Under the pieces are notes generated by a model. That model was not told where the DNA came from. It was given only the letters and a program-made list of their open reading frames with translations, and did no database searches. Position numbers and translations under genes: made by a program. From assembly GCA_018366195.1 (NCBI GenBank), contig JAGZIN010000001.1, positions 1 to 64,000 on the forward strand: a stretch of DNA of 64,000 nucleotides. The letters run 5' to 3'. The stretch is from Butyricicoccus pullicaecorum. GTDB lineage: Bacteria; Bacillota; Clostridia; Oscillospirales; Butyricicoccaceae. Below, piece by piece: positions 40,316 through 47,995 of the stretch (within the stretch, counting starts at the first letter, position 1; every line of letters starts with the position of its first letter).

Positions 40316-41515
40316 ATGAAAAAAATACTCATTTATAATGCCTATCTAATGCCGATGAAGTCAGCAGATATCGCTTGCGGCTTTCTTTCCGCAGAGGACG
40401 GCAAGATTACAGGGCTGGGAGATATGACAGCTTGTCCTGCGCATGAGGAATTTGACTTCTGTGTAGACGCACAGGGAGGGTTTGTACTGCCCGGACTGAT
40501 TGATGCACATACCCATTTGGGGCTTTATGAGGACAGCTTGGGTTTTGAAGGCGCCGATGGAAACGAGGATACCGATCCGACAACACCGCATCTGCGAGTC
40601 CTTGATGCAATCAATCCAACAGAACATGCTTTTGCAGAGGCACGTGCCGCAGGCGTTACCTGCTGTGCTGTGAGTCCAGGGTCCGCGAATCCGATGGGAG
40701 GACAGATTGCAGTCATTAAAACCTATGGACATTGGATTGACCGTATGCTTGTCAAGGCACCTGCCGCAATGAAATGGGCACTCGGAGAAAACCCAAAGAC
40801 TGTATACCATGATAAAGATGAAACTCCTGTCACACGTATGGCAACAGCGGCGATTCTTCGAGAGGCTCTGAAAAAAGCAGGGGAATATGCAGCACGCTGC
40901 CAAAAAGCAGAAGAAGGCTCTGAGGAGGAAATGCCAGAGTTTGAAATGAAATATGATGCACTGCGTCCCTTGATGCAGCGGGAGATTCCTGCGCATATTC
41001 ACGCCCACCGGACAGATGATATTTTTACGGGGCTGCGTATCTGTAAGGAGTTCGGACTGCGTCCGGTGATTGTACACGGAACCAGTGCTCACAAGATTGC
41101 ACAGGAGCTTTCCGAGCTTGCGGTTCCAGTTTTGAGCGGTCCGTTTTTGACCGATCGCTCCAAACCGGAACTGCATGATTTGACCGAACGTTCTCCGGGG
41201 ATTTTATCTCGGGCAGGAGTGACGGTTGCGATTACAACAGACCACCCGGAAATTCCCGTAAAATATCTCATGCACTGTGCACAGGTCGCCGCAGAGCATG
41301 GAATGGACGAGAGAGAAGCTTTGCGCGCAATCACTTGCTATCCGGCGGAAATTCTGGGGCTTGGAGACCGGATTGGAAGCCTTCAGACCGGCATGGACGC
41401 GGATTTTGTTTTATTTTCAGCGCACCCGTTTGCATTCCGTGCTCGTCCGCTGCTGACGGTATGCGACGGACAGATTGTGTTTGAGCAGGAGATGTGGAAG
41501 GAGGAGCGTACATGA
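40316..41515 (+). CDS. Amidohydrolase family protein
   Basis: A 399-residue member of the imidazolonepropionase-related branch of the amidohydrolase superfamily. Metal ligands are visible in LPGLIDAHTHLG, IHAHRTDD, VIVHGTSAHK and ITTDHPEIP. The protein lacks a signal peptide, so it is cytoplasmic; the substrate is unknown. ATG 40316 has GGAAGG upstream. The stop overlaps the fumarase subunit start (ATGA), so the two are translationally coupled. Confidence 0.88.
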   Translation: MKKILIYNAYLMPMKSADIACGFLSAEDGKITGLGDMTACPAHEEFDFCVDAQGGFVLPGLIDAHTHLGLYEDSLGFEGADGNEDTDPTTPHLRVLDAINPTEHAFAEARAAGVTCCAVSPGSANPMGGQIAVIKTYGHWIDRMLVKAPAAMKWALGENPKTVYHDKDETPVTRMATAAILREALKKAGEYAARCQKAEEGSEEEMPEFEMKYDALRPLMQREIPAHIHAHRTDDIFTGLRICKEFGLRPVIVHGTSAHKIAQELSELAVPVLSGPFLTDRSKPELHDLTERSPGILSRAGVTVAITTDHPEIPVKYLMHCAQVAAEHGMDEREALRAITCYPAEILGLGDRIGSLQTGMDADFVLFSAHPFAFRARPLLTVCDGQIVFEQEMWKEERT

Positions 41516-42354
41516 GAGAAATCCGTACAGAAGAAATCACGGCGTTGGTGCGTCAATTATGTATAGAGGCAAATCATACCCTGCCAAAGGATATCCAGCA
41601 GGCGTTTGAAACGGGGAAGGAACAAGAGCAGTCCCCGCTTGGGCAGATGATTTTTGACGAGATGATTCGCAACTGTCAGCTGGCATGCACCGAGCAGGTG
41701 CCAATTTGTCAGGATACCGGGACGGCTGTCATTTTTGCAGAGATTGGTCAGGACGTGCATGTGGTAGGCGGCGCCTTTGAGGACGCCGTAAATGAAGGAG
41801 TACGGCAGGGCTATCAGGAAGGGTATTTGAGAAAATCCATTGTACGAGACCCGCTGCGCCGCGTCAATACGGAGGACAACACACCCGCAATCTTGCATGT
41901 CAGCTTGGTACCGGGAGAGCAGATACAAATCATTGTTGCGCCAAAGGGCGGCGGCAGTGAAAACATGAGTGCGCTGAAAATGTTTACTCCAGCGGCATCT
42001 AAAGAACAGCTCATCGCTTATATTGCAGATACAGTCGTGCAGGCTGGTTCTAACCCCTGTCCGCCTGTGATTATCGGAGTCGGATTGGGCGGCACAGCAG
42101 ATAAGGCGTGTGTGCTGGCAAAGCAGGCTCTGCTGCGCCCTGTGGACGAACAGAATACCGATTCATTTTATGCGGAGATGGAATCCGAAATCGTAGCGCG
42201 TGTGAACCGGTCGGGCGTGGGACCGCAGGGACTTGGCGGTACGGTCACTGCGTTATCCTGTGCGATTTTGCCATACCCAACGCATATTGCGAGCTTGCCC
42301 TGTGCGATTTCTATTGGCTGCCATATCACACGTCATGCACAGGGGATTCTGTAA
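41512..42354 (+). CDS. Class I fumarate hydratase (or L(+)-tartrate dehydratase), alpha subunit
   Basis: A 280-residue Fe-S hydro-lyase alpha subunit. Cluster cysteines are expected in EQVPICQDTGTAV, in SNPCPPVIIGVG and in the C-terminal LPCAISIGCH; other landmarks are VAPKGGGSENMS and GLGGTADKA. In two-subunit class I fumarases the beta subunit gene normally follows directly; here hpf follows instead and no beta gene is present in the window. It is coupled to the amidohydrolase. Substrate could be fumarate/malate or tartrate. Confidence 0.88.
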   Translation: MREIRTEEITALVRQLCIEANHTLPKDIQQAFETGKEQEQSPLGQMIFDEMIRNCQLACTEQVPICQDTGTAVIFAEIGQDVHVVGGAFEDAVNEGVRQGYQEGYLRKSIVRDPLRRVNTEDNTPAILHVSLVPGEQIQIIVAPKGGGSENMSALKMFTPAASKEQLIAYIADTVVQAGSNPCPPVIIGVGLGGTADKACVLAKQALLRPVDEQNTDSFYAEMESEIVARVNRSGVGPQGLGGTVTALSCAILPYPTHIASLPCAISIGCHITRHAQGIL

Positions 42355-42419
42355 CCCGATGAATGGACTGCCATTGCTTCTGGTGGGTTGATGAATTTTA
42401 TATAAATTTCATAAATCAC

Positions 42420-42448
42420 TTGTAATTTCAGAGGGAAAGCAGTATAAT
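42420..42448 (+). promoter_or_regulatory. hpf promoter
   Basis: TTGTAA (42420-42425), a 17-base spacer and TATAAT (42443-42448). A GGGGTT-CCCC-AAACCCC hairpin sits in the 5' untranslated region just before the ribosome binding site. Confidence 0.7.
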
Positions 42449-42519
42449 ATGTACAAGCAATTCCACTATAATTGCATAAGATTTTGGGGTTCCCCAAACC
42501 CCTGATAGGAGATGATGTT

Positions 42520-43041
42520 ATGAAGTTCACCATCGTCGAAAGGAAAATGAAAATTTCCGATGACCTCCGTGACTATGCGATGAAAAAGGTCGAAAAGCTG
42601 GATCGTTACTTTAATACAGATTCAGAATCAATCCTGACTTTTTCTGAGTTGAAAGGACGCCAGACAGTTGAGCTCACTGTCAAACAAGGGGCTTTGGTGG
42701 TTCGTGCGGAGGAAACGACGACCGATATGTTTGCATCGGTGGACGGCGCGATCAATCGCATCGAGCGTCAAATCCGCAAGAATAAAACACGCCTTGAAAA
42801 GCGCCTGCGTCAGGGTGCCTTTGAAAAATCTGCGGCACATGCAGCAGAGCTGGAAGAACCCTTCGAAGTGGTTCGTCATAAGCGTTTTGAAGTTGAGGCC
42901 ATGACGGTAGAGGAAGCGATTCTGCAAATGAATCTGCTCGATCACCATTTCTTCTTTTTCAAGAATGCTGACGCCGGCGACAATTATGCGGTACTCTATA
43001 AACGTGCAAGCGGTGGTTATGGGCTGATTGAGGGCGATTGA
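42520..43041 (+). CDS. hpf: Long-form ribosome hibernation promoting factor
   Basis: A 173-residue long HPF. The N-terminal RaiA domain spans about 1-100 (ERKMKISDDLRDYAMKKVEK, FASVDGAINRIERQIRKNKTR), and the C-terminal dimerisation domain about 115-170 (VRHKRFEVEAMTVEEAILQM, HHFFFFKNADAGDNYAVLYKR). It clamps 70S ribosomes into 100S dimers in stationary phase. AGGAG is 7 bases before ATG 42520. Single-gene unit with promoter and terminator. Confidence 0.95.
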   Translation: MKFTIVERKMKISDDLRDYAMKKVEKLDRYFNTDSESILTFSELKGRQTVELTVKQGALVVRAEETTTDMFASVDGAINRIERQIRKNKTRLEKRLRQGAFEKSAAHAAELEEPFEVVRHKRFEVEAMTVEEAILQMNLLDHHFFFFKNADAGDNYAVLYKRASGGYGLIEGD

Positions 43042-43100
43042 TATTGGTTTTGTCATCTGCTTGACACTTGTGTGTCATTCCAAAACGTGATATAATAAGC

Positions 43101-43136
43101 GGGCGAGCGGAGAAATTTTCCGCCCGCCCGTTTTTG
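43101..43136 (+). terminator. hpf terminator
   Basis: GGGCG-a-GCGGA pairs with TCCGC-c-CGCCC, followed by TTTTTG. A TATAAT-like sequence just upstream (43091-43096, with TTGTGT 17 bases before it) would transcribe straight into this hairpin; it may be chance. Confidence 0.75.
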
Positions 43137-43184
43137 TATCATGAATCAGAAGTGATTATTGTAATCCCAAAAGGAGAGATGCTT

Positions 43185-44027
43185 ATGCTGGAAACTGCCG
43201 CATTGCTGCTGGCTTTGAGCGTTGGGACAAATGCCTCACCGGCTGCACCGATGGATAGCCCGACAGCTTTTGTTGATACAGTCAATGGAGTGACAGAGGG
43301 CTTAACTCCCTATGAAGCACCAGTGCCGGACGCAGAGCCGCCAAAGCCCGAGCCGAAACCGGAGCCAAAGCCCGAGCCAAAACCCGAGCCGCAGCCCAAG
43401 CCGGAAACACCGAGCAAGCCAGCGGCGCCCCCGCAGAAGCCTTGGGTCAATCCCTATGGGCAGACATTGGGTTCCTCTACCACCTCTTTTGCACGCAGCA
43501 ACCGTAACCGAAGCAATAACATTGAGCTTGCCACTAAGGCATGCAATGGTTATATTGTAAAGCCCGGTGAAACCTTTTCCTTCAATACTGTGGTGGGAAA
43601 GCGTACCAAAGAACGCGGTTATAAAGAGGCGGGTGTTTACAGCAATGGGCAGACCGACACCGGAATAGGCGGAGGCATTTGTCAGGTATCCTCTACCTTG
43701 TTCAACGCCGCCTTGGAATCCAATATGGTGATTACAGCACGCCGTGCACATAGCTTGCCGGTGAGCTATCTGCCAAGGGGACGCGACGCAGCTGTTTCTT
43801 GGGGTGGTCCGGAATTTAAGTTTAAGAATCCACATAAATTTCCGGTCATGATTGGTACATACTATGACAAGGGCGGAAAACTCACAATGTCCATTTTGGG
43901 TCCGGCAGATGCAAAAATGACCAAGCCCAAAATCAAGGTCACAGAAAAGGCTGGTGTCTATACCTTGACCCGTTCCGTGGGCGGGGAGGTCAATTATACC
44001 ACAAGCAGTACCTATGGAAAACACTGA
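43185..44027 (+). CDS. VanW family secreted protein with Pro/Glu/Lys repeat stalk
   Basis: About 280 residues. A hydrophobic start (LETAALLLALSVGTNASPAA) serves as signal peptide or anchor, then a stalk of PEPK repeats (about residues 50-85), then the VanW domain (about 110-235: YIVKPGETFSFNTVVGKRT, YKEAGVYSNGQ, GGGICQVSSTLFNAAL, NMVITARRAHSLPVSYLPRG). The ATG at 43185 follows AAGGAGAG by 8 bases. VanW proteins are cell-surface proteins of unknown biochemical role. The PEPK stalk would span the peptidoglycan layer. Confidence 0.88.
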   Translation: MLETAALLLALSVGTNASPAAPMDSPTAFVDTVNGVTEGLTPYEAPVPDAEPPKPEPKPEPKPEPKPEPQPKPETPSKPAAPPQKPWVNPYGQTLGSSTTSFARSNRNRSNNIELATKACNGYIVKPGETFSFNTVVGKRTKERGYKEAGVYSNGQTDTGIGGGICQVSSTLFNAALESNMVITARRAHSLPVSYLPRGRDAAVSWGGPEFKFKNPHKFPVMIGTYYDKGGKLTMSILGPADAKMTKPKIKVTEKAGVYTLTRSVGGEVNYTTSSTYGKH

Positions 44028-44056
44028 TTTTCTGTAAATCATAAAGATTTCATAGC

Positions 44057-44085
44057 AAAAGCGCGCTGAAATAAGCGCGCTTTTG
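44057..44085 (+). terminator. Bidirectional terminator after the VanW gene
   Basis: AAAAGCGCGC / GCGCGCTTTT with an 8-base loop; also serves the leftward small gene at 44094. Confidence 0.85.
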
Positions 44086-44093
44086 TATACGAT

Positions 44094-44252
44094 TTAATCT
44101 CGGCTCTGCATGAAGTGCTCTGCACAGCGCCGCATATCCTGCTCGGTGTGAAATACAACACCAGACTGCATGATGCTTTCCTGTACATTTTTGGGCAGTG
44201 TGCGGAAGTATCGTCCAAGGTCGCTGTCGAATGCTTCATATCCGATTTGCAT
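44094..44252 (-). CDS. Small hypothetical protein (52 residues)
   Basis: A 52-residue acidic protein, MQIGYEAFDSDLGRYFRTLP at the start, then NVQESIMQSGVVFHTEQDMRRCAEHF. ATG 44252 has AGAGGTGATC upstream; longer readings to 44378 have no ribosome binding site and overlap the rsmA leader. It resembles short uncharacterised clostridial proteins; no domain recognised. Confidence 0.6.
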   Translation of the reverse strand: MQIGYEAFDSDLGRYFRTLPKNVQESIMQSGVVFHTEQDMRRCAEHFMQSRD

Positions 44253-44349
44253 AATGATCACCTCTGTGAGCAGTATGCCCGACTTTGGGAATGGTAATAC
44301 GATATATTGATAAAAATGCTGCAATTTGAATGATTCGAAGGAGATATTT

Positions 44350-45240
44350 ATGGGACTTTGCGATATACAAGATATCAAGGCGATTTTAGGCAGACATGGA
44401 TTTCATTTCTCCAAATCTTTGGGGCAGAACTTTCTGACTGAACAATGGGTTCCTGACCAGATTGCCCAGTCATGCGGGGCAGATGCAGCTTCCTGTGTAT
44501 TGGAGGTGGGTCCAGGTATGGGCTGCCTGACCGTTGAGCTTGCGAAGCGCGCGGAAAAGGTGGTTTCCGTCGAAATCGACCGCACACTGTTTCCAGTGCT
44601 TTCGGAAACCCTTGCGGATTGCTCCAATACTGAGGTTGTAGAGGGAGATGTGCTCAAGACAGATATCAAGTCTTTGTGTGAACAGAAGTTCTCCGGACGG
44701 ACTGTTTATGCATGTGCCAATTTGCCCTACTATATTACAACGCCTGCAATTGCTGCCCTGTTGGACAGCGGGGCGTTTGCAGGTATTACCGTCATGGTAC
44801 AGAAGGAGGTGGCAGAGCGTATCTGTGCGCCCGCCGGAACAGGAGATGCCTCTGCGTTCTCCATCTACGTTCAGTACCATGCAAAAGCGGAATACCTGTT
44901 TGAGGTTCCCCGCGACTGCTTCATGCCACAGCCAAAGGTGGATTCTGCGGTCATTCGTCTCACACCACTGCCGGAGCCGGCGGTCGTTGTTTCCAATGAG
45001 AAATTGTTTTTTGATATTGTGCATGCTGCATTCAATCAGCGCAGAAAGACCCTTGTGAATGCGATGGGTTCTTTTTTGGGAAGCAGGCTCGATAAGGAGA
45101 CGCTTACAAAGCTGGTGACAGACTGCGGATTGGACGCGAGAATACGGGGAGAGCGGTTGACACTTTCCGACTATGCAAAGCTGACTGATGCAGTCGATGG
45201 ACATCTGCATCAAGACGGACTAGACACCAAGCAGCAGTAA
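44350..45240 (+). CDS. rsmA: 16S rRNA (adenine1518-N6/adenine1519-N6)-dimethyltransferase
   Basis: A 296-residue KsgA/RsmA. SAM motif I is LEVGPGMGCLTVEL, preceded by the family signature FSKSLGQNFLTE; the catalytic motif is NLPYYITTP, and FMPQPKVDSAVIRL and FNQRRKTL belong to the C-terminal part. It dimethylates two adenines of helix 45. AAGGAG precedes ATG 44350 by 7 bases. Its 3' end overlaps the convergent gene at 45220 by 21 bases. Confidence 0.96.
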   Translation: MGLCDIQDIKAILGRHGFHFSKSLGQNFLTEQWVPDQIAQSCGADAASCVLEVGPGMGCLTVELAKRAEKVVSVEIDRTLFPVLSETLADCSNTEVVEGDVLKTDIKSLCEQKFSGRTVYACANLPYYITTPAIAALLDSGAFAGITVMVQKEVAERICAPAGTGDASAFSIYVQYHAKAEYLFEVPRDCFMPQPKVDSAVIRLTPLPEPAVVVSNEKLFFDIVHAAFNQRRKTLVNAMGSFLGSRLDKETLTKLVTDCGLDARIRGERLTLSDYAKLTDAVDGHLHQDGLDTKQQ

Positions 45241-45477
45241 TACGCCAATGATAATGAGCAAATCGGTATCCACGATACTGCCATCAGAGAGCAAAAACCA
45301 AATCACAGCAAAGGCAATGAGAGTGTTCATATCCAGTTTGAGGCTTCCGAGCTTGCTGGACAGAAGCTGAGCAAAGCCGCCGCCTTGTATGGTGGCGGCT
45401 GTTTTTTGCACTTCAGGTGTGGAAATATTCGGAGAAATCGCAGTTTGATTCATATCCTCCACATACTCATTGTACAT
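45220..45477 (-). CDS. Small membrane protein, third gene of an unknown trio
   Basis: An 85-residue protein: polar N-terminal half (NQTAISPNISTPEVQKTAAT) and two C-terminal hydrophobic segments (NTLIAFAVIWFLLSDG, DLLIIIGVLLLLGV). No family recognised. It overlaps the preceding gene by 11 bases and converges on rsmA with overlapping stops. Confidence 0.65.
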   Translation of the reverse strand: MYNEYVEDMNQTAISPNISTPEVQKTAATIQGGGFAQLLSSKLGSLKLDMNTLIAFAVIWFLLSDGSIVDTDLLIIIGVLLLLGV

Positions 45478-45835
45478 AGTCCCTGTCCTCCTTAGGTGTA
45501 TTCATGAGAGCGGTTGCCATGCGTGCAAGCGATACCAGACGCATTCCGTGGTCGATTTGTTGTGCCGCTGTTTCGCTGATAAAGGGTTTGATGGCGTTGA
45601 GCAGGGCGCGTTTTTGCGGATCGACAGCGTTTTGTCCGCCCTGTGCAATGCGGCTCAGGAGCGGCATTGCACGCTGCATGAGATCGGCAGAGGGATCATA
45701 GTCTGTATTCTGTGCGGTCGAGGCGGTTTCTTGACCTTGCACATTGTCGCTGCCCAGCAAAGCGCTGACTGCTCCCAACGCCTGTTCCAGTGCCTTGGGG
45801 TCGTTGAGCAGTGCAGAAATTCCGCTTGTATCCAT
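45467..45835 (-). CDS. Hypothetical protein, second gene of an unknown trio
   Basis: A 122-residue soluble helical protein. A Q/S/A-rich middle (GQETASTAQNTDYDPSAD) separates DPKALEQALGAVSALLGS from a C-terminal block ALLNAIKPFISETAAQQIDH and RLVSLARMATALM, which resembles a recurring but unnamed motif of clostridial proteins. Six bases separate it from the first gene of the trio. Confidence 0.65.
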   Translation of the reverse strand: MDTSGISALLNDPKALEQALGAVSALLGSDNVQGQETASTAQNTDYDPSADLMQRAMPLLSRIAQGGQNAVDPQKRALLNAIKPFISETAAQQIDHGMRLVSLARMATALMNTPKEDRDYVQ

Positions 45836-45841
45836 TGTGCC

Positions 45842-46123
45842 TTATCTCCCTTCCGAGAATGATTGCCCCAACATGGAACGCAGACGTGCAGCAAGAGCTG
45901 CGCCCTCTGGCGTGCGCAAAATTTCCTGTATCGCCTGCCGTGCAGCAGCCTGATCCCCACGCCCTGCCGCCTGTGCTGCCTGTGCAATGCGTGATTCCGT
46001 TTGCGAACTGATGCCCTGTGACAGTGATTTTCCTTCACTGCTCTGCAAAAATTGCAGCACTCCATGGAAACGGGAATCATTTTGCAGATTCAACTGGTTT
46101 AGAATTCGTTCAAGCTCAGTCAT
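45842..46123 (-). CDS. Hypothetical protein, first gene of an unknown trio
   Basis: A 93-residue polar helical protein (TELERILNQLNLQNDSRFHG; alanine- and glutamine-rich ARQAIQEILRTPEGAALAAR). The ATG at 46123 has GGAGG 8 bases upstream. No family recognised. The three leftward genes 46123-45220 form a compact operon divergent from the phosphodiesterase gene. Confidence 0.65.
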   Translation of the reverse strand: MTELERILNQLNLQNDSRFHGVLQFLQSSEGKSLSQGISSQTESRIAQAAQAAGRGDQAAARQAIQEILRTPEGAALAARLRSMLGQSFSEGR

Positions 46124-46195
46124 TGTATGTTCCTCCCTGCGCAAAATCTTTCAATATCAGTCTATGCAGACGCTCGCAAAAATGTGCAGAAAGAC

Positions 46196-46224
46196 TTTAC
46201 AGTTTCTTGAAAATCGTGTATAGT
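46196..46224 (+). promoter_or_regulatory. Promoter of the phosphodiesterase-coaX unit
   Basis: TTTACA (46196-46201), a 17-base spacer and TATAGT (46219-46224). Confidence 0.65.
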
Positions 46225-46257
46225 GTAGCGTAGATTGTGGAGACAGGAGGGAGCCGT

Positions 46258-46791
46258 ATGCGTGTGCTGGTGTGCTCGGACTCTCATGGGCGGCTGCTCG
46301 ATTTGTATGATGCAGTGGAGCGGGAGATGCCAGATGCAGTTATTCATTTAGGTGATTATTATGGAGATGCGTGTGAGCTGCGGCACAGCTATCCCGATTT
46401 GCCGGTTTATGCAGTGGCAGGGAATAATGATTGGGGCTGTGATGCTTCGTGGAGTCAGGTGATTACCTTGGAGGGCGTCCGCATTTATCTGACACATGGA
46501 CATCAGGAAGGCGTATCCTTTTCTTCCTGCGGGCATCTAATGCGGCGCGCGCAGGAAAATGCCTGTCAGCTTGGTTTATTTGGACATACCCATATTGTGT
46601 ATCAGGAGAGACAGGCAGGGGTGATGCTCCTCAATCCGGGCTCTATCAGTCTGCCGCGGCAGGGAGTCGCGTCCTATGCGATGCTGTCCTTAAAGGCTGG
46701 ACAAATTGCGGCAGCCGAGCTGCGCGATACAGAGGGGAACCTGTGGGATTCAGAAAAGAGAAGGAAACAAAAAAGAATAGGGTGGTTGTAA
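46258..46791 (+). CDS. YfcE/MJ0936-family metallophosphoesterase
   Basis: A 177-residue calcineurin-like phosphodiesterase. Metal motifs are SDSHG, HLGDYYGD, GNNDW, THGHQ and FGHTH; the end NPGSISLPR is also typical. It hydrolyses phosphodiesters, exact substrate unknown. ATG 46258 follows GGAGGGAG. coaX begins 4 bases after its stop, so they share a transcript. Confidence 0.9.
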   Translation: MRVLVCSDSHGRLLDLYDAVEREMPDAVIHLGDYYGDACELRHSYPDLPVYAVAGNNDWGCDASWSQVITLEGVRIYLTHGHQEGVSFSSCGHLMRRAQENACQLGLFGHTHIVYQERQAGVMLLNPGSISLPRQGVASYAMLSLKAGQIAAAELRDTEGNLWDSEKRRKQKRIGWL

Positions 46792-46795
46792 CAAA

Positions 46796-47620
46796 ATGCT
46801 TTTGACCATTGATGTGGGGAATACCAATACGGTATTTGGCTTGTATGAAGGAACAGAAATGCGTGGTTCATTCCGTATTTCAACCAATGCGTCTTCGACT
46901 TCGGACGAAATCGGTATGATGATTATGCAGTACTACCATTTTCGCGGCTATGATGCCAAGGATACCGAGGCGGTTATCATTGCCTCAGTTGTGCCGCCGG
47001 TCATGTATTCGCTGACGAATGCGATTCGCAAATACTGTGGAATCAATCCGGTGATTGTCGGAGAAGATGTTGATGTAGGCATGGAAAATCGCTATATCAA
47101 TCCCCGTGAGGTCGGCATAGACCGTTTGGTCAATGCGGTTGCTGCAACGAAGAAATATGGTGCACCGCTCATTATTGTCGACATTGGCACAGCAATTACC
47201 TTCGACTGCATCGACAGAGAGGGCGCTTATGTCGGTGGTGCCATTTTCCCCGGCATCAAGATTGCGATGGAAGCTTTATTTATGAAGGCCTCTAAGCTGC
47301 CGCGTGTCGATATTGTGCGTACAGAAACTGCGATTGGACGCACAACCGTACATTCCATGCAATCTGGAGCAGTGCGCGGGTATGTTGGCGCACTGACTGG
47401 TATTATTTCGGATATGAAACAGGAGCTTGCAGATGAGGTGCAGGTGATTGCAACAGGCGGTATGGGACGCATGATGGCAGAGCACTGCACATTGATTGAT
47501 GCGGTGGAGCCGAACTTGACACTGGAGGGCTTGCGCCAAATTTATGAACAGAATAAGCAATTTTTTGAGGATCGCAGATTTGCAGGCTGTGGTGTAGTGG
47601 AAGCAACCGAGGAAGGATAA
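46796..47620 (+). CDS. coaX: Type III pantothenate kinase (copy 1)
   Basis: A 274-residue CoaX, which phosphorylates pantothenate as the first step of CoA synthesis. The phosphate loop is DVGNTNTVFGL, then REVGIDRLVNAVAA, IVDIGTAITFD, GGAIFPGIKIAMEAL and the adenosine motif ATGGMGRM. All expected motifs of the classical form are present. It has only a weak ribosome binding site (GGTGG) and is probably coupled to the preceding phosphodiesterase. A second, more divergent copy lies at 51925. Confidence 0.96.
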   Translation: MLLTIDVGNTNTVFGLYEGTEMRGSFRISTNASSTSDEIGMMIMQYYHFRGYDAKDTEAVIIASVVPPVMYSLTNAIRKYCGINPVIVGEDVDVGMENRYINPREVGIDRLVNAVAATKKYGAPLIIVDIGTAITFDCIDREGAYVGGAIFPGIKIAMEALFMKASKLPRVDIVRTETAIGRTTVHSMQSGAVRGYVGALTGIISDMKQELADEVQVIATGGMGRMMAEHCTLIDAVEPNLTLEGLRQIYEQNKQFFEDRRFAGCGVVEATEEG

Positions 47621-47632
47621 GCATAAGGCAGG

Positions 47633-47669
47633 GAAAGCATGGTGTTTTTATACTATGCTTTCTTTTTTT
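47633..47669 (+). terminator. coaX terminator
   Basis: GAAAGCATGGT / ACTATGCTTTC stem with one wobble, followed by T7. Confidence 0.9.
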
Positions 47670-47839
47670 GAATGTTGGGGTATTTCAGATATACGGAACT
47701 CAAAGTAAGCTTTGGACAGAGGTGGGGAGCGGTGCCGGAATCCATGCAATATATAGTGGAAAGTGCTTGCGAAAAACGCCGGATTCTGTAGAAAAAGAGA
47801 CAAGCTATGCTGGGGAAATCTCCAAAAAAAAGGCGTTTG

Positions 47840-47856
47840 TACGTTTAAGAAACGTA
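47840..47856. promoter_or_regulatory. Inverted repeat in the glyA upstream region
   Basis: TACGTTT-aag-AAACGTA, a perfect 7+3+7 dyad. The 47670-47995 interval has no convincing gene or riboswitch; it holds this dyad and a possible promoter TTGCAT (47894-47899) with AATAAT (47916-47921) after a 16-base spacer. The dyad lies about 40 bases before the -35 element and may be an activator or repressor site. Confidence 0.35.
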
Positions 47857-47995
47857 TAAAATGACAAAATTGTAAAAAGTATATGAATCATAGTTGCATT
47901 TCAGGTTAAATATGCAATAATCATAGTAGAAGAACTGATACCAGCTCTGCACAGTACAGTTGTGCAGGACGTGAAAAGCCAAGGAGGAAGAAGGC

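Noticed and set aside
43061..43096. A promoter (TTGACA at 43061 with TATAAT at 43091) for the VanW gene
   Set aside because: That spacing is 24 bases, too long. The alternative -35 (TTGTGT) would fire directly into the hpf terminator. The VanW promoter remains unidentified.
43330..43420. Short direct repeats as a CRISPR-like or minisatellite array
   Set aside because: They are in frame and encode PEPK units of the VanW protein stalk. No CRISPR array or cas gene was seen in the window.
47668..47859. A 63-codon frame between coaX and glyA
   Set aside because: Starts in the coaX terminator, has no ribosome binding site and no recognisable sequence.
47670..47995. Glycine or tetrahydrofolate riboswitch before glyA
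   Set aside because: I looked for the conserved core segments of these aptamers and did not find them.
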